From positions 1 through 64,000 of the forward strand of contig JAFXNA010000024.1 of assembly GCA_017529865.1 (NCBI GenBank): 64,000 nucleotides of DNA, in the 5' to 3' direction. The notes below the pieces were generated by a model. That model ran no database searches. It saw nothing but the letters and a program-made list of their open reading frames with translations, and was not told the DNA's origin. The stretch comes from Bacteroidaceae bacterium (GTDB taxonomy: Bacteria > Bacteroidota > Bacteroidia > Bacteroidales > Bacteroidaceae). A program made the translations under genes and the position numbers. Shown here piece after piece: positions 1 through 8,004 of the stretch (position 1 is the stretch's first letter; each line of letters starts with the position of its first letter).

Positions 1-312
1 AGCCTCCGAAGGGTGCTACACGATGGGAAACTTGCTGCTACGCGAGGCGCCGCGTGCAGTCACGCGAGGGAACAAGTGCAGCTACGCGAGGGTGCAAACC
101 GACCTACGGATGAACCACAAGAATTCACACAAGTTTTCTTAATCACTTGCTACGACCGCAATGGCGAAATCGTGAAGCGTGTCACCTCAGCCGACGAAGG
201 AAACGTAGAGGACGGTGAGGAGAACGAGAGCAGCCTCACCCCCGACCCCTCTCCTCAAGGCGAGGGGAGTGAGAACGGCAGCGGTAACAGCGGAGGGGTG
301 GATCAGAACTAA
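1..312 (+). pseudogene. Truncated 3' remnant of an HU-like DNA-binding protein gene
   Basis: From about position 105 to 312 the frame encodes a homologue of the C-terminal part of the complete HU-like protein at 59388-60188: both have ITCYD, then a VKRVTSAD block, an acidic/Asn/Gly-rich tail and the ending GVDQN. The HU core that should precede it is missing. Positions 1-100 instead hold a GC-rich stretch with repeated ACGCGAGGG, which reads through without a stop but shows no homology to HU. An in-frame GC-rich palindromic element (234-270, encoding LTPDPSPQGEG) sits in the acidic tail. No start codon can be assigned with confidence. It may be a decayed copy, or the end of a rearranged gene cut by the window edge. 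The neighbours seen in the intact island (smalltalk peptide, peptidase) are absent here. Confidence 0.6.
234..270. repeat. GC-rich palindromic element, in frame in HU remnant
   Basis: The CCCCGACCCCTCT-CCTCAAGG-CGAGGGG structure lies inside the reading frame of the HU remnant and is translated as LTPDPSPQGEGS. The recN copy (36111-36161) uses the same frame. Confidence 0.7.
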
Positions 313-331
313 AGGCAGACCAAGCCTACCA

Positions 332-380
332 GCCCCCCTCTAACTCCCCCCTCAAGGGGGAGAACTGAGGTGGGAGGAGA
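332..380. repeat. GC-rich palindromic element, intergenic
   Basis: CCCCCCTCTAACTCCCCC-CTCAAG-GGGGGAGAACTGAGGTGGGAGG, the same family as at 234-270, lies between the HU remnant and the following hairpin. Confidence 0.65.
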
Positions 381-394
381 AAGGGCTGACAAAT

Positions 395-430
395 GAAAGA
401 GACTGGACGAGTGTTCGCCCAGTCTCTTTC
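395..430. terminator. Perfect 12-bp hairpin, likely bidirectional terminator
   Basis: GAAAGAGACTGG (395-406) pairs perfectly with CCAGTCTCTTTC (419-430) across a 12-nt loop. It lies between the convergent ends of the HU remnant (+) and the peptidase gene (-). No long T-run follows, so the assignment rests on the stem and the position. Confidence 0.55.
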
Positions 431-464
431 GTTCGGCAAAGTTCAAGCAAGCTTGGCTCTGCAA

Positions 465-2138
465 TTACTTCACCATGATTTTACGTCCATTGACAATATT
501 AATTCCTCGCTGCAAGCTCTGCTGACGTTGTCCTTGCAGGTTGTAAATGGATTTACTATTTGACGATTTACCATTTACCATTTGCTCTTCGATTCCTGCC
601 GGTGTGTTGAGCAGTTGCTCAACGAGGTTCCACAATTCTGTCTTACGGCTGCCATATGTATCATAAAGGCAGGCTCCATGGTTCTGGGCATTGAGGACGT
701 ACTTGTACGTCATCTGGCCATCGATGCAGTCATCGGGGATGGCGGCTCCCGTCCAGGTGTCATCGCCTCCGTAGAGGAAAATCATGGGCCGACGGGCAGT
801 TCGAGTAGCCTCGAACACCTTGGCTCGCATCGTGCCGTCGTATTCCACTGACTCGTTGAAAGGATTGTCGAACACATATCCACGTCCTACCTTCCACTCA
901 CGATTGCATGTTGCTGCCACATCCTGCTGGTCGGCATCGAAAAGATAGACGAAATCGAGGCCGAAATAGCCTTCCTCGTGGAGGGTTTGGTAGTCGAATG
1001 CGGTGACCGAAGGATCCCAGGAGGACTTGCTAATTGAAATTGGTCGGAACACGGGGTGCATTCGCTCCTTGACGGGTACGATTTCCTGCGCACGGTGTGC
1101 CACCTTATTATTATATGCCTTAAGGAAATCCCATGCTTCGTAGCTGCTAAGGGTGCAGTAGTATGCCATGACGGCATCGAGGTAGGCCGACGAATAACCT
1201 TGGTTCATCAAGTCTTGCTTGCGTTTCTGATTGATAGCCAGCGTGTCCTTCAAAGCCTGACGGCTCCAATAGGAATGTGCCGTAAAGTCCATAACTGCCA
1301 CATTCAAGAGATATTCGGCTCTCCAGAAACTGGCCGAGTAGCCAGGATAGCTGGATTCACTCCACGACTTATAGTAGTTGTATGCCTGCTTGTCCAGTAT
1401 CAGTTCGCGCTGGAGGGTCTTGACCTGGTCTCGCAGTTCATCCGTCCAACTATAAGTCGTCCAATAAGCCATCATGCTGGGGTCGTTCATCCCGTCACAA
1501 AACGGTGCGGAATAGGGCATGAAGAGGTCGGCATCTTCGGGAAAGAACGCTTGCTGATTGGCCGTGACAATTCCTCCCTTGCTCACACCGCTCATCACCC
1601 ACTTTCCTTTCAGTGAGGTCTTTAGAGCACTGATCAGGGCATGGAAATCGGCCGCAGCCTCATCACCTGTGCAGTACTCCACACGACGCCAATAGTTCTT
1701 TGGAACGGACGTGCCGAAATAGCGATGCTCCATACAGAGCCAGTTGCCCTTGTACTTAATCGCCACTTCGTTCATTCCATCGGGATAGTACCAATTGCCC
1801 ATAAAGACGCTGGGCGTATTCCAGAGGTCGTCATCGATGTCGTAACCCGTGGTGGTAACCTGAGTCAGCGTAGTGGCAAGATCGGCTCCCTTGCGTATCA
1901 GCAAGACTGCACGCAGAGGTATCTGGTCGCCGTCGGGATTCGCATGTTCGAGGGGCTGATGGTAGTAGACGCGATAGCTGGAGTAGCTGTAACGGCCTGC
2001 ATACACATCATCCTTATTCACCACAATGGAGTCGATGACGTCCTTGTTCTCGTTCATAACAGTCTGGAGCCACGTCTGCGCTGACACACAGAGTGTACAG
2101 AGCATCATGACTCCAGAGAATAAAATCTTCTTTCTCAC
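465..2138 (-). CDS. Secreted serine peptidase, S28/S37-like, with C-terminal sorting tail
   Basis: The 557-aa protein has an N-terminal signal peptide (MRKKILFSGV... ending near CVSAQ). It has an alpha/beta-hydrolase core with the nucleophile elbow G-V-S-K-G-G (Ser about 186). A downstream Asp (GGDDTWTG) and His (NAQNHGA) are suited to a catalytic triad. This pattern fits the exported prolyl/tripeptidyl peptidase families S28/S37 of Bacteroidetes; which of the two is uncertain. The last 30 residues (SIYNLQGQR ... GINIVNGRK) form the tail shared with the next two genes, suggesting a common export or anchoring route. Just before the tail, the residues MVNGKSSNSK come from an AT-rich repeat (551-586) that is otherwise intergenic. 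The gene starts 4 nt after the stop of its upstream neighbour and is probably co-transcribed with it. Confidence 0.75.
   Translation of the reverse strand: MRKKILFSGVMMLCTLCVSAQTWLQTVMNENKDVIDSIVVNKDDVYAGRYSYSSYRVYYHQPLEHANPDGDQIPLRAVLLIRKGADLATTLTQVTTTGYDIDDDLWNTPSVFMGNWYYPDGMNEVAIKYKGNWLCMEHRYFGTSVPKNYWRRVEYCTGDEAAADFHALISALKTSLKGKWVMSGVSKGGIVTANQQAFFPEDADLFMPYSAPFCDGMNDPSMMAYWTTYSWTDELRDQVKTLQRELILDKQAYNYYKSWSESSYPGYSASFWRAEYLLNVAVMDFTAHSYWSRQALKDTLAINQKRKQDLMNQGYSSAYLDAVMAYYCTLSSYEAWDFLKAYNNKVAHRAQEIVPVKERMHPVFRPISISKSSWDPSVTAFDYQTLHEEGYFGLDFVYLFDADQQDVAATCNREWKVGRGYVFDNPFNESVEYDGTMRAKVFEATRTARRPMIFLYGGDDTWTGAAIPDDCIDGQMTYKYVLNAQNHGACLYDTYGSRKTELWNLVEQLLNTPAGIEEQMVNGKSSNSKSIYNLQGQRQQSLQRGINIVNGRKIMVK
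551..586. repeat. AT-rich TTTACCATT/TTTACTATT repeat, in frame
   Basis: TTTACTATTTGACGATTTACC followed by further ATTTACCATT units lies inside the peptidase CDS. It matches intergenic repeats at 15778-15813, 58496-58527 and 59262-59312. Confidence 0.6.
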
Positions 2139-2142
2139 TATT

Positions 2143-3633
2143 TTATTTTACGAATACTTTACGTCCACCAATAATGTTGATACCTCGCTGAGGAGCTGAG
2201 AGGAGCTGACCTGCTACGTTGTAAACAGCACCTGCTTGTTCTGCCATCTGGATGAGATTGATAGCGGAAGCATCTACCTCCTTGAAGCTGATGAGGTTGA
2301 ACTGACAGGCATCTTTGTAATAGCCGCCCGTACCAATGAGCTCGTACGACTTATCCTGTTCCAATGCTGTTACGTCAGCATTCCATTGGTTATAAACAGT
2401 AAATGTCATACCATCGGGCGATACGAAAGTTAATGACCTACCGTTGACTGAAGTAAACTTGGCACAAGCAATCTTGACATAGGCATTCATGTTGTCAGCC
2501 AGAGCTTCAGGAGTGATTAGCTTTGGTTCTACTGCGTTGTCGGAAGAAACGACTTTGAACTCTATATCGTCAACAGATGTAGCGAACTCCAGCAAACCAT
2601 TATAGGTCTTCAATGTGCCATATATAGCACCTATCTTTCCGTCACCCAAGTCACCTGTAATCTTGTCGCCCTGCTTGAAGCCGAGGTTTGCGCCATACAG
2701 CAACATATCGTTTGCGCCATCATTGATATAAGTATAAGAGGCGTTCACATATGTCACCAGTGCTTCTTTGCTTACGATGTTATCGCCATCCATTGCAACT
2801 TGCCAATAGGAACCAAGAACGCCTGCCTTCAGTTCGGCGCCGTTATTCTCGTCAGCAAAGTCTTCCCACATTGAGTTCAAAGACATATAGCCCTTATAGA
2901 TGGTTAAGGTATAGTCCTTCTTACTTGCTTCGTAAGTATCGTTGCCTGCATAGGTGGCTGTAATTTTAACATTTCCATATACATGGTTCGGAATGCTGAT
3001 CTTAGCGCCCTCAATCTTAGCCAAATCTTCATTGCTGCAGCTCCAGGTAATAGTAGCACCTGTTACTGCCGCATCGCCTGCCTTCACGGTTGCTGTTGGC
3101 AGACTTACTTTCTCGTCTTTGCCACAAGTAGCACGTGTCTCATAGTTGCCAGAGAACTCAATGGTTGTTTCTGTCTTGGTACTTGGTGTACCTCCTCCGA
3201 TTGTAACGACAACGGTATTCATGCGAACCTGATTGGTGGAAGATGTCAGAGAGAATGACTCAGCATCGCCCTTCCATGTGCCGGCATTGCCTTCAAAGGA
3301 ATAGGAGCCAGACGTAGGGTCTGTAAAACAACCTGGGCCGTACTTCTCGGCACCTTCTGCCGTACATGTAAACTCTACTTTTGTAATATTACCGACTGTT
3401 GAGGTAACAGTAAAGGTTGAACCTTTGTAACAGCGGTATTGGTCTGTTAAGTTCATTGCTCCATTACTGATGGCAATCATCACTCCGTCCTTCGTCACCT
3501 GATCGGCACCAGGATTAGATGCATCACAGGTTCCTTTGTCAGTAGAAGCATCAAAAGTGATGGTTTGTGCCATCATTGTAGAACTAATCATAGCCAAGAA
3601 GGCTACAGACAAAAAGCGTAAATATTTCTTCAT
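2143..3633 (-). CDS. Secreted protein of unknown function with Ig-like region and C-terminal sorting tail
   Basis: I chose ATG at 3633 (MKKYLRFLSV...), which gives a clean signal peptide ending at MMAQ; the frame is open to a TTG at 3639. The 496-aa product has an N-terminal beta-rich region (about 25-150), an Ig/MBG-like stretch (about 155-250, ending in a LTIYKG strand) and a C-terminal half resembling the OB-fold-like repeats common in Prevotella surface proteins. The end (VYNVAGQLLSAPQRG ... RKVFVK) is nearly identical to that of the protein at 3703-4872. No enzymatic motif is visible. It is probably cell-surface or secreted, in one operon with the genes on either side. Confidence 0.7.
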   Translation of the reverse strand: MKKYLRFLSVAFLAMISSTMMAQTITFDASTDKGTCDASNPGADQVTKDGVMIAISNGAMNLTDQYRCYKGSTFTVTSTVGNITKVEFTCTAEGAEKYGPGCFTDPTSGSYSFEGNAGTWKGDAESFSLTSSTNQVRMNTVVVTIGGGTPSTKTETTIEFSGNYETRATCGKDEKVSLPTATVKAGDAAVTGATITWSCSNEDLAKIEGAKISIPNHVYGNVKITATYAGNDTYEASKKDYTLTIYKGYMSLNSMWEDFADENNGAELKAGVLGSYWQVAMDGDNIVSKEALVTYVNASYTYINDGANDMLLYGANLGFKQGDKITGDLGDGKIGAIYGTLKTYNGLLEFATSVDDIEFKVVSSDNAVEPKLITPEALADNMNAYVKIACAKFTSVNGRSLTFVSPDGMTFTVYNQWNADVTALEQDKSYELIGTGGYYKDACQFNLISFKEVDASAINLIQMAEQAGAVYNVAGQLLSAPQRGINIIGGRKVFVK

Positions 3634-3702
3634 AAACAATTGGGGTTAGATTGTGCCCGAGGCCTGAACCTCGAGCACATTGTTGTTATAATACGATTGA
3701 AT

Positions 3703-4872
3703 TTACTTTACAAATACCTTCTTACCGTCGATGATGTTGACACCCTTCTGAGGTGCAGACAACAACTGACCTGCTGCGTTGTAGATAGCAGACTTAACGC
3801 TAGCAGCCTTCACTGAGCTAATAGCTGTTGGAACGCTAGATAAACTGGTTACCCAGAACTGAACATTATTGTAATTACCTACAACACCTTCAATATCAAA
3901 AGTGCCTTCTGCCAAAGTAATATTAGCATCCTTAAACTGGTTGTAAAGTTGAAGAACCTTCTCTTCGCCATCCATGATATAGAAATTATTTCCGTCCTTC
4001 TTTACAACAGCATTTTCAATCTTGTAAGGACCAGAAAGCAATGGTGCTGCTGCTGCCTCTGCTGCAGTAATAACAGTTGGAGTGATGGTTCCTTCTGTAG
4101 CAGTCAGGTCGTTTTCTGTCATGCTAGCAAGTTGCTTATAACCCTTAAATTCTCCTACTGTACCTGTAATGGTTCCGTTCAGGACCTGTCCAAGAGTATA
4201 TGTAAGACCAGTATTGTACATGCAAATAGAACCAGAAGCATCTTTCACAATGATATTATTGTTTCCAGCACCAATTACCTGAGCTTCGGTCAAAGTCAAT
4301 GTTGCCTTTGTTCCCTTTTCAAGAGCATTGAAGGCAGCAATATTTTCAACTACCGGGATTTCCTCCGCAACTGTTGTACCCTTCTTCCAAACGAGAATCT
4401 TTGTAATCTGAGTGTTGTGGGCGCTAGTAACCTTCAATGTATAGATTGTACCAGCAGCCTGCTTACCTTCTGCAATTACATACTGATTCGTCACATCCTT
4501 TGCTCCTGTTGTTTCTGTACTAACAGCTTCGTCGCCAACAAAGATATTCTGCTTAACAGATGCACTTGCACCTGAAGTACCCACTACATCGATACGCTCT
4601 ACATCGAAACTGAAAGCAGGCAAAGTCAAAGTCGCACCCTGTTTGCCTAAAATAATATTGCCAGATTCATACCAACGGTATCCGTTTCCAGCTGTTCCTT
4701 CAAGAATAATGGTATAACCACCGTAAGTAAATTCTGCTGCATCTATCAACTTTGTTGTGCCGATTCCCCAGTTATCTGTAGAACCAGAAAAGTCGATCGT
4801 CACTTCCTGTGCTGACACATTGCCAGAAAACATCAGCATTAAGCCGAATAATGTAAGTAAAATTTTCTTCAT
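3703..4872 (-). CDS. Secreted protein of unknown function with C-terminal sorting tail
   Basis: The 389-aa protein has a signal peptide (MKKILLTLFG ... VSAQE). Its N-terminal beta-sandwich-like half (20-165) is followed by a region with hydrophobic/glycine alternation (about 175-345: VENIAAFNALEKG, NIIVKDASGS) like DUF5689/OB-fold-type repeats of Bacteroidetes exported proteins. The C-terminal tail (IYNAAGQLLSAPQKG ... KKVFVK) almost copies that of the downstream gene, so the two probably share an ancestor or exchanged tails. First gene of a three-gene run, behind a good promoter at 4958-4988. The substrate is unknown. Confidence 0.7.
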   Translation of the reverse strand: MKKILLTLFGLMLMFSGNVSAQEVTIDFSGSTDNWGIGTTKLIDAAEFTYGGYTIILEGTAGNGYRWYESGNIILGKQGATLTLPAFSFDVERIDVVGTSGASASVKQNIFVGDEAVSTETTGAKDVTNQYVIAEGKQAAGTIYTLKVTSAHNTQITKILVWKKGTTVAEEIPVVENIAAFNALEKGTKATLTLTEAQVIGAGNNNIIVKDASGSICMYNTGLTYTLGQVLNGTITGTVGEFKGYKQLASMTENDLTATEGTITPTVITAAEAAAAPLLSGPYKIENAVVKKDGNNFYIMDGEEKVLQLYNQFKDANITLAEGTFDIEGVVGNYNNVQFWVTSLSSVPTAISSVKAASVKSAIYNAAGQLLSAPQKGVNIIDGKKVFVK

Positions 4873-4957
4873 ACGAAATTGTTTTAAATTGTTAATGATA
4901 TTGGTTGATTAAAATTGTGAGCTATCGCTTAGTTTACGAACTATCTCTTCGGTGGCA

Positions 4958-4988
4958 CAAAAGTACACATTATTCTTATCATAGCAAA
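4958..4988 (-). promoter_or_regulatory. Bacteroidetes-type promoter for the secreted-protein operon
   Basis: On the minus strand TACTTTTG (4958-4965, -7 box) is preceded by TTTG (4985-4988, -33 box) with a 19-nt spacer, matching the Bacteroidetes sigma factor consensus. It lies about 86 nt upstream of the start at 4872. Confidence 0.6.
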
Positions 4989-5111
4989 AACTTTCATGAT
5001 ATTTTTTTGCTGTGCTCGCACACAGAAATGAAATCAGGGGGAGAATGTACCTTTTTAATCGTAAATGTTTAAAAAATGTCAATCGGCAATGGTCAATTAG
5101 CTTTTTTGTCG

Positions 5112-5119
5112 TATCTTTG
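5112..5119 (+). promoter_or_regulatory. -7 promoter box upstream of the PASTA gene
   Basis: TATCTTTG matches TAnnTTTG and lies 41 nt before the ATG at 5161. No convincing -33 box was found. Confidence 0.5.
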
Positions 5120-5160
5120 CATCTTGAAATAGTGACAACTAATAAAACGAAAGATATACA

Positions 5161-5808
5161 ATGGGATTAAAAAAGTATTTCAAAGGCAAGACGGGAGTCA
5201 TCTTCTGGGTCAACGTGGCATTGGCGCTGGGATTGCTATTCTGCATTCCAGTCATTGCTTTCAACACACTCGATTCGTACACCCATCATGGTGAAAAAGT
5301 CAGTGTGCCATCCGTAGTTGGCAAGACCTTCTATGAGGCTTCGCAGACACTCGCAAGCAGTGGGTTCGAAGCTGTCATCACCGATTCCACTTACAAGAAG
5401 ACAGCCAAGCCAGGAGCAGTACTCGAACAAACACCGAAATCGGGGACACTGATCAAAAGCGGACGTATCGTCTATCTCACCGTCAACATGAAGGGAGAAC
5501 CAATGGTGAAAATGCCCGACTTGGTAGGTAACAGTTCGTTCCGCGAGGCTGAAATCATCCTGAAATCGATGGGATTCAAACTCACTGAGCCACAATACAT
5601 CGAAGGAGCCGATAAGGACCAGATATTGAAAATCCGTCAGGGCAATCGCGATGTCCATGCAGGCGAATCAATTTCGCGGGAGCGCTCGCTCACACTCTTC
5701 GTCGGAGCAGGCGAGATTGAAGAAGATTCGCTCTATTTCGACGACAGCAGTGAAGACTACGATATCGACACCGACATCAGTGAAAGCAACTTTGACGAAC
5801 AGCTGTAG
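5161..5808 (+). CDS. PASTA domain membrane protein
   Basis: The 215-aa protein has a single N-terminal membrane segment (about 14-36), then two PASTA domains (about 45-112 and 113-182) with the typical V-P-x-V-x-G and P-x-L-x-G openings and G-x-x-V/L-x-x-Q-x-P-x-S-G motifs. An acidic C-terminal tail follows. PASTA domains generally bind cell-wall muropeptides. There is no kinase or transpeptidase domain, so this is a stand-alone envelope protein exposed to the periplasm. It heads a cluster with a pseudouridine synthase and D-Ala-D-Ala ligase, an order conserved in Bacteroidetes, suggesting a link to peptidoglycan synthesis. Confidence 0.88.
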   Translation: MGLKKYFKGKTGVIFWVNVALALGLLFCIPVIAFNTLDSYTHHGEKVSVPSVVGKTFYEASQTLASSGFEAVITDSTYKKTAKPGAVLEQTPKSGTLIKSGRIVYLTVNMKGEPMVKMPDLVGNSSFREAEIILKSMGFKLTEPQYIEGADKDQILKIRQGNRDVHAGESISRERSLTLFVGAGEIEEDSLYFDDSSEDYDIDTDISESNFDEQL

Positions 5809-5859
5809 TAACTCCGATAACTTCGAGCGAAGCGATAACTTCTTTGAAACAGAAGCGTA

Positions 5860-6936
5860 ATGAAGGAGATAGAAGAATTAGAGGAACTGGACGAACTCGA
5901 CATCGAGGACATGGATGCTGACGATGATGAGTCATCGCAACTCTATGAGCATTATCGCATCATAGCGGATGCCAAACAGGGACTGATGCGAGTTGACAAG
6001 TTCCTCATTGATCATCTGGCCAACATCTCACGCAACCGCATACAGAAAGCTGCCGACGCGGGGTTCATCATGTGCAATGAGCGCCCCATCAAGCGCAGCT
6101 ATAAGGTAAAGCCCTTCGATGTCATACAGGTGATGCTCGACCGTCCGGTGTACAGCAACACCATCAAGCCGGAGGAGATTCCGCTGGATATTGTCTATGA
6201 AGACAACGACCTGCTGGTGGTGAACAAAGCAGCAGGAATGGTAGTACATCCAGGGCACGGCAACTGGCACGCCACCCTGCTACACGCCCTCGCTTGGCAC
6301 CTGAAGGATAAGCCGCAATATGATATCAACAACCCCGAGATAGGATTAGTACATCGTATCGACAAAGACACCAGCGGTCTGCTTGTCATCGCTAAGACTC
6401 CATCGGCCAAGACCAGTCTGGGGCTGCAGTTCTTCAACAAGACCACCAAACGTGAATACAACGCATTGGTATGGGGCAACTTCGCGGAGGATGAAGGCAG
6501 AATCGAAGGAAACATTGCCCGCAATCCGAAAGACCGGATGCAGATGATGACCTTCCCGCCCGATTCAGAAATCGGCAAACATGCGGTGACACACTACTAT
6601 GTGCTGGAACGCTTTGGCTACACCACGCTGGTGAAGTGTATCTTGGAAACAGGACGTACACACCAGATACGTGCCCACATGAAGCACATCGGGCATACCC
6701 TGTTTAACGATGAGCGATATGGAGGCGACCAGATTCTGAAAGGAACCACTTTCACGAAATATCGCCAGTTTGTAGAGAATTGTTTCAAGATATGTCCCCG
6801 GCAAGCTCTCCACGCCAAGACACTGGGGTTCGTACACCCCTCGACGGGCAAGGAGATGATGTTCTCTTCGGAACTGCCACCCGATATGGAGGCGTTGATT
6901 GAGAAATGGAGGGGGATGAATATAGTTGAGAGTTAA
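5860..6936 (+). CDS. rluD: RluD-type 23S rRNA pseudouridine synthase
   Basis: The 358-aa RluA-family enzyme has an acidic N-terminal extension (1-28), an S4 RNA-binding domain (about 42-100: RVDKFLIDHL...SRNRIQ) and a catalytic domain with HRIDKDTSGLLV. The Asp of HRID (about 168) is the nucleophile that isomerises uridine. R-T-H-Q-I-R-A-H-M follows, also diagnostic. The target is inferred from the family (large-subunit rRNA). It starts 51 nt after the PASTA stop and is followed by ddl. Confidence 0.88.
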   Translation: MKEIEELEELDELDIEDMDADDDESSQLYEHYRIIADAKQGLMRVDKFLIDHLANISRNRIQKAADAGFIMCNERPIKRSYKVKPFDVIQVMLDRPVYSNTIKPEEIPLDIVYEDNDLLVVNKAAGMVVHPGHGNWHATLLHALAWHLKDKPQYDINNPEIGLVHRIDKDTSGLLVIAKTPSAKTSLGLQFFNKTTKREYNALVWGNFAEDEGRIEGNIARNPKDRMQMMTFPPDSEIGKHAVTHYYVLERFGYTTLVKCILETGRTHQIRAHMKHIGHTLFNDERYGGDQILKGTTFTKYRQFVENCFKICPRQALHAKTLGFVHPSTGKEMMFSSELPPDMEALIEKWRGMNIVES

Positions 6937-6960
6937 GAGTTGATAGATTAGAGTTGAAAG
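6919..6960. repeat. AT-rich GTTGA(G/T)AGTTxA repeat
   Basis: GTTGAGAGTTAAGAGTTGATAG spans the end of rluD and the gap to ddl and resembles the stretch at 16398-16455. It offers an in-frame TTG at 6954 upstream of the likely ddl start. Confidence 0.45.
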
Positions 6961-6965
6961 AGAAA

Positions 6966-7964
6966 ATGAAAAAAATAATTGCAATCATAGCTGGAGGCGA
7001 CTCATCAGAATTTGAAGTCTCACTCCGTAGTGCGGAGGGCATCAGTTCATGGCTCGACCGCGACAAGTTTATTGTTTACACCATTGAGGTGAAAGGTCTG
7101 GACTGGACTGCTCATCTGCAGGATGGTTCGAAAGCAGAAGTCAATCGTCACGATTTCTCGTTTATGGAGAACGGACAGAAGGTGAAACCCGACTTTGCCT
7201 ACATCACCATTCATGGCACACCAGGCGAGAACGGAATCCTTCAGGGCTATTTCGACCTGTTACATATCCCCTACTCGAGTTGTAGCCTGCTCGTGGCAGC
7301 ACTCACGTTCGACAAGTTCACCCTCAACCAGTATCTGAAAGGTTACGGCGTGAAGATTGCCGAATCGATTCTGCTCCGCAAGAGCCAGACCATTACCGAC
7401 AAGGAAGTGGTGGAGAAGATTGGTCTGCCTTGCTTCATCAAGCCGAACGGTTCGGGCAGCAGCTTCGGTGTCACTCGCTGTGTACACAAGGAAGACATCC
7501 AGAAAGCCATCGAGTTTGCCCGCCAGGAGAGCGACGACGTGATGATTGAAGCCGAACTGAAGGGTACGGAAATTGCGAATGGTGTCTACAAGCAGAAGAA
7601 CGGTGAAGCCTATGTGCTTCCTATCACAGAGGTGGTCAGTGAGAATGAGTTTTTCGATTACGATGCGAAGTACAACGGTCAGGTCACAGAAATCACCCCT
7701 GCTCGTCTATCGGCCGACACCACCCAACGTGTGAAGGCACTGACGAAAGCCATCTATACCATCCTCGGCGGTAGCGGTATTATGCGAGTGGACTACATCA
7801 TCACGAAGAACAACGGACAGGACGTCATCAACCTGTTGGAAATCAATGCCACACCAGGTATGACACAGACATCGTTCATTCCTCAGCAAGCTCACGCTGA
7901 CGGACTGGAGATGAAGGACATCCTAACGGAAATCATCGAAGAGAAACTGGACACTAATTCATAA
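6966..7964 (+). CDS. ddl: D-alanine--D-alanine ligase
   Basis: The 332-aa ATP-grasp enzyme joins two D-Ala for peptidoglycan precursors in the cytoplasm. Motifs include IAGGDSSEFEVSL at the N-terminus, HGTPGENGILQGYF, the ATP-binding PCFIKPNGSGSSFGV and the metal/ATP motif LLEINATPGMT. ATG 6966 (MKKIIAIIAGG) is preferred over an in-frame TTG at 6954 that lies in an AT repeat. The last residues and stop codon (N-S-stop) come from the AT-rich CATAAT repeat at 7956-7988, so the original C-terminus may have been altered. The PASTA gene two places upstream supports a cell-wall cluster. Confidence 0.92.
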   Translation: MKKIIAIIAGGDSSEFEVSLRSAEGISSWLDRDKFIVYTIEVKGLDWTAHLQDGSKAEVNRHDFSFMENGQKVKPDFAYITIHGTPGENGILQGYFDLLHIPYSSCSLLVAALTFDKFTLNQYLKGYGVKIAESILLRKSQTITDKEVVEKIGLPCFIKPNGSGSSFGVTRCVHKEDIQKAIEFARQESDDVMIEAELKGTEIANGVYKQKNGEAYVLPITEVVSENEFFDYDAKYNGQVTEITPARLSADTTQRVKALTKAIYTILGGSGIMRVDYIITKNNGQDVINLLEINATPGMTQTSFIPQQAHADGLEMKDILTEIIEEKLDTNS

Positions 7965-7988
7965 TGCATAATGCATAATTCATAATTG
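7956..7988. repeat. AT-rich CATAATGCATAAT repeat overlapping the ddl stop
   Basis: AATTCATAATGCATAATGCAT and following units form a family also seen at 16372-16398, 20634-20658, 32606-32680, 59120-59157 and 60606-60672. The ddl stop codon TAA (7962-7964) is inside it. Confidence 0.65.
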
Positions 7989-8004
7989 AAAGATTCAACA
8001 TTCT

